The notes under the pieces are model-generated. The model was not told the DNA's origin. It did not search any database and saw nothing but the letters and a program-made list of their open reading frames with translations. Shown here one piece after another: positions 28,523-34,906 of a stretch of 34,906 nt of DNA. The stretch is from Salisapilia sapeloensis (lineage: Eukaryota; Oomycota; Peronosporomycetes; Peronosporales; Salisapiliaceae): contig JAADVB010000205.1 in NCBI GenBank assembly GCA_023334545.1, forward strand, positions 1 through 34,906, given 5' to 3'. The stretch's first letter is position 1, and the number at the start of each line of letters is the position of its first letter. A program made the position numbers and the translations under genes.

Positions 28523-30886
28523 ATGAAGCGACAGCCTATCTCTAGTCACAAACGACCGAATCCACACGCAGCTACTTTTCACCGACCCACACGCCGTCTC
28601 AAGATCAATAAGAACTTCGACTGCATGGAAGACTCGCATGTCGATACGCCCTCTGGTGGCTATGCCATTGGCAATGATACATACCAACGTCCCCCAACAG
28701 CATACTCTCCCCACAAGAGGCTTGACGATGATCCGTTCCGTTGCCAGCAGCAGCAATGCCGAAGCAAGTTGCAAGCGCTGCGGAACGTTCGTGCTCGACT
28801 GACATTTAGCGATTCAAAAGTCGTTCCGTGCACCATTTTCTCGGCCCACTTGAATAACTACGATCCGACGGACGTGTTGTCTCGAGAGAATGCTTCGGAT
28901 AAAATAGCAGGACTAGAACACCTTGTTTTCCAGTTTTTACGTTTCGATGAAATGATGCATTTCGCCAGTCCTGTCTGTCGTCTCTGGCGAGTCGCTGCTT
29001 GCAGTGACATCCAATGGGAAGCACACTTGTACACGCCGCATGAAAAGTATCCGTTGCGAAAGCTTTTGGGTATGGAAGACATGTCTGTCCCTGCGATACA
29101 AGTGTACATGGTCTTTCGTCACATGCGTCTCGCGCAACGTCCTCCTGGCTTGATTGATCAGAGAGGTCCAACGAGAGATCGGACCGAGGTTCCACCCTCT
29201 CTCTCGATGCAATGGATGGCTGGAAAGAGCGTCAGGACACATCCTCGAGAATCGAAGGCTCAATGGGGCCTCGTTCCGTTAGACGGGTATGACGACAATG
29301 TAGTTGGTCGTAGCGCTCTTGTAGCTTCCGTCCATCTCGTCACAAAAGTAAAAGACTTCGCCTTCGCACGTTCGAAGGAACTTAGGATGGAGGATGATAA
29401 GGATCCTGGCTTAGAAACGAAGCCGTCTACCTATATCCCAGAGGACGTCTCGACTGCTATGGTCGACGTCTTCGAACGAGACTTGACGAAGCGTATGACC
29501 ATGAACAACTGGCGTATGCATCAGCCTCAAGTGTTGCCAGAGAGACTAGTCCAGAGCGTGCTACGCCAATTGCTACTTGGTGTCTCGGCGCTAGAGCGTT
29601 CATATGCAGTTCATCTCGACATTTCCCTCGACACAATCCTCGTGGTGGATTCCGTCGTGAACAATGTAGTTGCAACTGAGCAGACAAGTAGTGAAGAGAG
29701 CGATGTAACTTCTCTAGATAGTAGTACTCCTGTTATTGATGTCACGGATAATGATGCTCTTGTGGAGGAGAAGATCCCAGTAGTTTCGTACTCGGATCCA
29801 TTTCCTCTCGTCCAGCTCTTTTGCGACCTATCTACCGTCATGAATCGACGTCCAGAGTCGCTCGTGACACAAGGTGAAGGCATTCTCCCGCCACAAACGG
29901 AGGATGGTCGTGAAGGTTTGGGTTTGCATCAAGAGATGGAGCATGCGCGACAGAACATGCGTGGTCGTCGTGGCATGAACCAGCACCGTCGAGACGATGA
30001 TCCTACTAGTATGATCTACCAAGTTGTTTATGTCATTCTCATGCTCTATACATCTTTCCTTCGTCCAGCTAAAAAACTCTCAGCTACGAGCACATTGGAG
30101 GCCTTGCGGTATACCAACTTACCTTCCGATGACCTTCGTGGCTTCCTCGAGTACGCGATTATACTCGCGAAGACACATGAGGGGTATTATGGCGCACGCA
30201 AGTTTGGTGTCGCGCGTCGATTGCTGCTGCATGCGTATTTAAATGACGTTGACTTGCGTGTAGTTGACGGCTTGGCTAGTGGCAGTATCATGGTAACAGA
30301 TCGGAAGCACACTCCGTGCCTACCTCGTGGACATGCATCCAGTTCAATACAGATGCAGACGTACGTGGAGATGGTGGAAGCGTGGCACTTGTCTTCATCT
30401 AACCATATCGTCTATAAACATACACACCGACATCGATCAGACGTCGAGAGAGCGATGATGCCGTCAACAGCGTTAGGAAGAGCGTATCTAGATACAGTGA
30501 CGTTGCCGCGTCGGATGCCGCTGGAGAGATTCGTTGCTCTGACAGTGCCGTGGACAGACAGCTCGACTGTCATTGAGGATGTCGTCAAGACCCAGTTCGG
30601 GACGTTGCAGCAGTTGGATCTATCACGAGTCTATGTCCCGTTTTCCGTTATGCTACAGCAATTGGAAAAGCTACGGAATCTACGTCGAGTCCGATTGCCA
30701 CGAGAGTTACTACGAGAAGATAATTTGGAGCAGATGATTGCAGCGTTGGATAGTCGAGGTGTCTTGGAGAAGCTTCAGGTGATGGATGAGGAAGTTGCGA
30801 GAGCGATGGATCGGATGGAGGAGTCTTATAAGGAGCAATTGGATATGCTGCAGTTTATATTGGAAACCAAGTGGAAAGACAAGTAG
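28523..30886 (+). CDS. F-box plus degenerate kinase-like protein, 787 aa
   Basis: A single exon. An F-box-like helical block lies at about 131-170 (FQFLRFDEMMHFASPVCRLW, then CSDIQWEAHLY), which follows the F-box pattern of hydrophobic residues with the closing Trp residues. Further on, residues 341-376 (LVQSVLRQLLLGVSALERS then AVHLDISLDTILVV) look like kinase helix alpha-E plus catalytic loop, but HRDxKxxN is replaced by HLDISLDTIL: Asp is kept, Lys and Asn are lost. A later VQLFCDLSTVM (431-440) sits where the DFG strand would be. A helical part follows (about 495-600), like a C-lobe. The C-terminal 150 residues include an LRR-like unit (LQQLDLSRVYVPFSVM, LRNLRRVRLP) and a coiled end. The best reading is an SCF-type adaptor fused to a pseudokinase-like fold. 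The first codon of the frame is GTG; ATG 28523 is used. Its 3' end is 34 bp from SYS1. Confidence 0.7.
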   Translation: MKRQPISSHKRPNPHAATFHRPTRRLKINKNFDCMEDSHVDTPSGGYAIGNDTYQRPPTAYSPHKRLDDDPFRCQQQQCRSKLQALRNVRARLTFSDSKVVPCTIFSAHLNNYDPTDVLSRENASDKIAGLEHLVFQFLRFDEMMHFASPVCRLWRVAACSDIQWEAHLYTPHEKYPLRKLLGMEDMSVPAIQVYMVFRHMRLAQRPPGLIDQRGPTRDRTEVPPSLSMQWMAGKSVRTHPRESKAQWGLVPLDGYDDNVVGRSALVASVHLVTKVKDFAFARSKELRMEDDKDPGLETKPSTYIPEDVSTAMVDVFERDLTKRMTMNNWRMHQPQVLPERLVQSVLRQLLLGVSALERSYAVHLDISLDTILVVDSVVNNVVATEQTSSEESDVTSLDSSTPVIDVTDNDALVEEKIPVVSYSDPFPLVQLFCDLSTVMNRRPESLVTQGEGILPPQTEDGREGLGLHQEMEHARQNMRGRRGMNQHRRDDDPTSMIYQVVYVILMLYTSFLRPAKKLSATSTLEALRYTNLPSDDLRGFLEYAIILAKTHEGYYGARKFGVARRLLLHAYLNDVDLRVVDGLASGSIMVTDRKHTPCLPRGHASSSIQMQTYVEMVEAWHLSSSNHIVYKHTHRHRSDVERAMMPSTALGRAYLDTVTLPRRMPLERFVALTVPWTDSSTVIEDVVKTQFGTLQQLDLSRVYVPFSVMLQQLEKLRNLRRVRLPRELLREDNLEQMIAALDSRGVLEKLQVMDEEVARAMDRMEESYKEQLDMLQFILETKWKDK

Positions 30887-30920
30887 TAGCTAAGTCGTTG
30901 GAATGAATGGATTTAGTGTC

Positions 30921-31428
30921 TTAGGAGCGTTGGAAGAGATGGAGCATCGGTATGTCTTCAAGTTCACGACGTGCACATAAGTACTCGCCAAGAAGGATGG
31001 TGGTAGCTGCTGAAGCAATGTGGATGAGCCACCAATCCCATGACTTGGGAAACTCCTAGTAGATGTCTTTAGTATTGATAAAGTGGTTAGAGGAGATGGA
31101 CATGTACCGAGTAAAACGTTTGGACCAGGAGATCGATAAAGTAGAGCGTGACGCCAAAGTCGAGGCACTTCTTAGCACGTTCAACGAGGAAGACTAGGTA
31201 GACAGCACAAGCGATGCTGGAAATGAACACGGCGACGGCGTTCTTGATACCGTCGATGGAAGCAAAGGATTGCGTGTAGTAGGCAAAGAACTGGTCTAAG
31301 GAGAGGCTACTTCCATGGCAAAAGAGCAGCACAAGTCCTTTTGTCATGTAAAAGGCACTCTGCATGCATATGATCTGGAGCAAGATGAGTCGAGGCCGCC
31401 ATCGGGCGTCTGCATAGAATTTTGCCAT
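30921..31428 (-). CDS. SYS1: Golgi membrane protein SYS1 homologue, 2 exons, 151 aa
   Basis: Exons 31428-31108 and 31055-30921, with a 52-nt intron (GTACAT...CTACTAG) in phase 0. SYS1 recruits the small GTPase Arl3/ARFRP1 to the trans-Golgi and so helps endosome-Golgi traffic. Four membrane helices are visible: LILLQIICMQSAFYMTKGL; VAVFISSIACAVYLVFLV; CLDFGVTLYFIDLLVQTF; and WWLIHIASAATTILLGEYL. The conserved KKCLDF block and the GEYLC-RRELEDIP C terminus match the human protein closely in position and type. The total length is normal for the family. It is divergent from the ketopantoate-reductase-like gene; the starts are 67 bp apart. Confidence 0.92.
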
Positions 31429-31495
31429 GATGTTATGCTATTGAAATCACTTAAAGTGAGTATACTGATACCACCATACCACGAGCTCAGTACTC

Positions 31496-33030
31496 ATGAC
31501 GTCGACACTACTTCGTATTGGAATTATCTATTCCCATGGACAAGATTTGTCTGTTGAGCAAGAACTACTTGCAAAGTATATTGCCTTGAGCTTGGGAGTA
31601 TCACCGAATGGTCGACGCATTCGTGTGAGTCTTATTGGTGTCTCCTCAGAGGGTACTGCCCATGCTTCGAAGGAGAGGGAGGTTACGCACTTGCAAGTGC
31701 CGAATGATAGTAGAGTAATAGCTGTTGGGAAGGAAGGGAGTATGTATGATAGCTTTGCCTTGGAGTCGAAAAAGCTGCAAGAGTGTCGTATATGGTTTTT
31801 ACTACTGGATGCTCATGCCATGGACACGACTGTGCTCAAGCAATTGCAAGAGCAGAGCGAGAAGAACGAGTCGGAGGAAAAACGTATCATTTGTAGTCTA
31901 CAGACTTCTGTCCTACGTCCTCAAATCTTAGATAATGCGTACGATTTCCATGTACGACACAAGTACGATAGTACTCATGTACTTGTAGATTCCCATCCTG
32001 CACCATCGTACAAGGAGGTGTTGGCTTCCAACCGACTGTCAATAATCAAGGCGTCCTATCTGCCCAGTCGAACGGATCTCTCTTCGTCGAAAGACTCACG
32101 TACTCGTCTATTCTATCCACCTCGAAGTAAGGATCTGAATATTTGTTACGCAGCAAGGTTAAAGAGAAGGCAGTCGTCGTGATCGATCTACTGGAAGCAG
32201 CAAACTTCCATGTACTCAGCCGCCCTAATATTGCAGGTACACAACGCATCCGACTAGCCTTTATTATATATTTTTATTCTGTACGATGTAGCATTGCGAT
32301 GGGGATGTGTCATGGTCCGATCCTTCTACTACATCTCTGCAGTGACTGGCCTTCCAATTCACGAAGCCCTTCGAGATCGTTCTTGTCGCATTTACTTCCT
32401 CCAGATCCTGCATGAGGTTTCATTTGCGTTTCATACTGTCATGAAGCGAGTGGAGAAAGCATCGGAGAGTGCTTCTACGTGGTATCCAGATAGCATCCCA
32501 ATGTCTTTCTTGTCCATCGATGCGATGATGAACCTCTTACCACTACCGAATACTGTCTTCAATCACATCATCCTAAACCTTCCGTTCGTCGATGACTTTG
32601 GCCTGACGTCGACTCCATCAGTCAAATCGATCACAAACGTATTGAGCTTATAGAGACCTCATGGATGTATGCTAATAGTTTCGACTAGTACGACGTATCG
32701 ATGGGACTGACGACGCCGTTCGACACTGACTTTCGTGACGTGTTTGAACTAGCCAAGGGTGAAGACCAAGAGCTTCACGCACTCACATTCCTTGGACAGA
32801 CAGTCGATCGAATGACCTTAAAGAACCGAGAGAAGAAGCCTAGTGGAGATAAAGTAGAAACCGTTGATAGTAGAGCCTTGTTGGCCAGTGCTCAATTGGA
32901 CACGAAAGTGGCACGTCGTGCGGCTCGGTGGTTCATCCTCCGTCTCCTGATAACGATTGCTGCCACTGTGTTCGTCGTGTGGTACTTTTGGACCGTGCTC
33001 TCCCATCCGAAAGCTTCCAAGTTTCTTTAA
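31496..33030 (+). CDS. Ketopantoate reductase-fold (ApbA/PanE-like) protein with C-terminal membrane anchor, 5 exons, 441 aa
   Basis: Exons 31496-31938, 31989-32099, 32154-32236, 32292-32638, 32689-33030; introns of 50, 54, 55 and 50 nt. The coding total of 1326 nt is in phase. The spliced product restores an ApbA-type order: an IIC-SLQT strand; IVQGGVGFQPTV...GSLFVERL, the central beta-sheet block; the VIDLLEAANFHVL helix; SRPNIAALRW; and the C-terminal helices with SFYYISAVTGLPIHEAL, the ApbA_C signature. The N terminus (RIGIIYSHGQD) lacks the GxGxxG dinucleotide motif. The usual LW.K and N-x3-N residues are not in place (RWGCVMVRSFYYIS), so NADPH-dependent ketopantoate reduction is doubtful. 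A hydrophobic helix at about 409-432, framed by RRAAR and HPKAS, ends the protein: a tail anchor. It converges on the EF-hand gene, 17 bp away. Confidence 0.75.
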
Positions 33031-33047
33031 GTTGGAATCAACGGCAT

Positions 33048-34183
33048 TTACTCCTCTTCTTTGTGCCATCCTAACTTTTTACGTTCCTGTAGCTCTGCAG
33101 CATACTTTTCTGCAGCTCTCTTCCGAATAATGAAGAGACTGTTGTCAAAGAGACCGCAGAAACGTTGCCACATCGTCAGAGGAGGGAGCTCTCCACCACT
33201 GCGTCGTATGAACTTTGTTACTTCCTGAATCTTCATCTTCCTTTCGACGATCTTGGACCAGCACCTTTCGCCTAATGTCGATGATCGCACGTTCTTTTGC
33301 ATATTTATAATCGGATAAAAAGCTGCTGGGAAGTGTCGGGCGAACTGCATGAACTCAGATAAATCGACCAGTCCATCGGATGTATGTCTTCGAAGCTTCC
33401 GCTTAGCTGGACTTCCGTCATGCGATTTGCCTTGGAGCATCGCTATGGCTGTCTCGACGTTCTTCGGGAAAGAGAATTGTGAACTTTGAAGCTCCGTGCT
33501 CATCTTTATGAACTCGTTTTCGTCCAAACTACCCGATAGGTCAGCATCGTACAAGTTAAACACGTACTCGAAGAGCTCTGGTTTGGTTAGAACAGCAAAG
33601 CTAGTGATGCAGCGAACGTACTGATCAAATGTAATCAGTTTGGCGTGTGCATCGACATCTCCGAAGGTAAATATGCCTCGAGTGATCGGACGAGGCTCCT
33701 CTTGGATCATGTAGAAGAGCTCGGCTTGAGTAATTTCGCCACTATCATCCCAGTCATGACGTTAGAGTAGGAAGTTGGTAAGAAGCAATGAACGTACGTA
33801 TGATACATGTCATTCTCATCGAATTGACGTTTAAGCTTGCGGATATTAGAGTACGAGAGACCGAGCGAATAGCAAAGCTGCTCGCATTTAAAAGTACGAA
33901 AGAATGGCTCGTAGAAACCTCTAGCAGGAGGTTCCGCTTCCTCTTCTTTCTCCTCACGTACGACTTCTCCGCTGTCTTTATGATGCTTACGAGGCAATTT
34001 CTTGGGTTGAGGTGGAACTTGTCCTAGATCCACGAGACCGAGGCTTGGCTCTTTCGTGATTCCAACTTTGGAGCTTCGGCCCTTCTTGATTTTCTTTTGA
34101 GCAATCTTTTTCTTTTTAGGCTTGATCTTGGAGCTCGGTGGTGCTTTAGCTCCTTCTTCACCTTTTTGCGACCATAGCTTCAT
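33048..34183 (-). CDS. Four-EF-hand protein with basic N terminus, 2 exons, 359 aa
   Basis: Exons 34183-33798 and 33741-33048, with a 56-nt intron (GTACGT...GATGATAG; CTCTAAC branch-like site) that falls inside the first calcium loop. EF loops: 125-136 (D-x-Y-x-T-G-x-I-x3-E), 157-168 (D-V-D-A-H, ending in Asp), 194-205 (DADLSGSLDENE, canonical), and about 245-256 (R-x-T-x-D-G-x-V-x3-E, first Asp missing, so weak). Residues 1-45 are extremely Lys-rich (KPKKKKIAQKKIKKGR), which may bind nucleic acid, tubulin or acidic lipid, or send it to the nucleus. The C-terminal 100 residues are helical and basic. Calcium-binding is well supported for loops 1 and 3. I do not recognise the exact family. ATG 34183 is the first in-frame ATG. 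Confidence 0.82.
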
Positions 34184-34793
34184 GTTCACTCGCTTCCTGA
34201 GATCGAGGAGCTATGGCAAGTTCAAACAGCCTGGATATTTGAGTAGCTTGGTGTTCCGATAACCGCCGTCGCATCTTATCCCGAAATAGAGATATGAAAA
34301 AGCATTCCTATACCTGTGCTTTTTACATATACTTTGTAAATATTTTTCTCCATAAAAAGTAATAGAAAGCTTTATAGCTTGATCTTCTGACTCGGAGTTC
34401 ATATGAAGAGAAATGCAGTGTTATCATATAGCCCTGTATTCGCGGTCTGATAATTACGTAGTGACTCTTGCTGCGTGATATGTGTCTCCATCATAGCCAC
34501 AGCTATCGATGATCTCGGTACTCTGACCGTACGCGCACGACAATCTAGGACAGCGATCGAGCCTACGAGCAATCGGTGTACCTTGAACGGTCGCAGACAT
34601 ACTTTGATCCTTTTAGAGACGAAGGAATGACTTGTAGACACTCTAGACCAGTCCACTACATACTTTCGAGCATTCTCTATTCGTATATGCCAAAATTGGA
34701 AATTTGAAAAACGAGTACGGTCGTCGACTCAAGCTCGCTGTCTTGGGTTTTGCGCTTGGGGATGTTTTGTTGGCGGCTTGGCTGCTCTGAGGT
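34184..34793. other. Region upstream of the EF-hand gene, no supported gene
   Basis: About 600 bp that is AT-rich up to 34400 (probable leader of the EF-hand gene). A minus-strand frame is open from about 34728 down to 34399 and would read 110 codons. It contains KVCLRPFKVHRLLVGS then RTVRVPRSS but has no ATG near its start. It could be a terminal exon of a gene lying beyond the window or chance. Confidence 0.3.
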
Positions 34794-34875
34794 ATACAAA
34801 AAGCTAGTCACTCAAACCAACAGCGCTAACTGGAAGGAAAGTGTTGCGAATTCTGGGCTCACTAGCTTTTTGTAT
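34794..34875. repeat. Foldback repeat: 15-bp perfect inverted arms around 52 bp
   Basis: ATACAAAAAGCTAGT at 34794-34808 and its exact complement ACTAGCTTTTTGTAT at 34861-34875. The two arms flank a 52-nt non-palindromic spacer. No obvious target-site duplication is visible next to the arms (TATA before versus GATC after). It could be a small MITE-like element, a cruciform-forming site or part of a larger repeat that continues past the window. Confidence 0.55.
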
Positions 34876-34906
34876 GATCTCGAAAAGTCGCGGATTGAGC
34901 GAACAC

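Noticed and set aside
31939-32182. Continuing the first exon of the ApbA-like gene to its stop at 32182
   Set aside because: That frame loses the family pattern. Two introns (50 and 54 nt) recover the GGVGFQPTV...GSLFVERL block and join to the next exon in phase.
34399-34728. A 110-codon open frame on the minus strand near the right edge
   Set aside because: It has no ATG near its start, weak codon bias and no motif. It might be a last exon of a gene outside the window, but this cannot be supported here.

Overview
The window is nuclear DNA from a eukaryote, most likely an oomycete (stramenopile) that still makes flagellated zoospores. Three things point there: very compact genes with short GT-AG introns; an oomycete-style Inr plus flanking-promoter-region motif at the left edge; and flagellar/centrosomal genes (outer-dynein-arm docking coiled coil, TPPP/p25-alpha, PPP1R42-like LRR) beside an aspartate-semialdehyde dehydrogenase of the diaminopimelate/lysine route and a mitochondrial HslU. 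The genus cannot be fixed from the sequence alone. Much of the coding sequence is split, so I rebuilt splice forms by hand. In every spliced model the exon lengths sum to a multiple of three and the phases agree.

Layout, left to right: a LEA-like repeat protein (+); a 7-exon TPPP/p25-alpha gene (-) head to head with an ODA-docking coiled coil (+); tail-anchored aspartate-semialdehyde dehydrogenase (+); PPP1R42-like LRR protein (-); DDX3/Ded1 RNA helicase (+); a gene-poor 1.5 kb holding a doubtful minus-strand gene; a zinc-free quinone/enone reductase (+); a gene-poor 1.1 kb; a 5-exon protein of unknown function (-); a peroxisomal trans-2-enoyl-CoA reductase-like SDR ending in SKL (+); a multi-pass membrane protein (-); an unknown 340-residue protein (+); a PX-domain protein with paired Cys motifs (-); the pre-rRNA nuclease LAS1 (+); mitochondrial HslU (-); the ribosome-quality-control E3 listerin/LTN1 (+); a prenylated ubiquitin-fold protein UBL3/MUB (-); an F-box plus pseudokinase-like protein (+); the Golgi protein SYS1 (-); a ketopantoate-reductase-fold protein with a C-terminal membrane anchor (+); and a four-EF-hand protein (-).

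The genes are mostly housekeeping and not one pathway, but themes recur: flagellum/basal body (TPPP, ODA docking, PPP1R42), RNA and ribosome life cycle (DDX3, LAS1, LTN1), organelle targeting (HslU, SKL-tailed SDR, tail anchors) and membrane traffic (PX, SYS1, UBL3). From the aspartate-semialdehyde dehydrogenase rightward, every neighbouring gene switches strand, giving a run of divergent and convergent pairs with gaps as short as 17 bp. Among 26 introns I placed, nearly all are 49-57 nt, and 17 start with GTAC.

The items most worth a second look are the permuted TPPP domain order and its shared promoter with the ODA-docking gene, the two enzymes with C-terminal membrane tails, the twin Cx2Cx3Wx2CYC motifs, the F-box/pseudokinase fusion, the GC-AG intron of UBL3, and a small foldback repeat at the right edge. 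No CRISPR array, rRNA, tRNA or intact transposon was seen.
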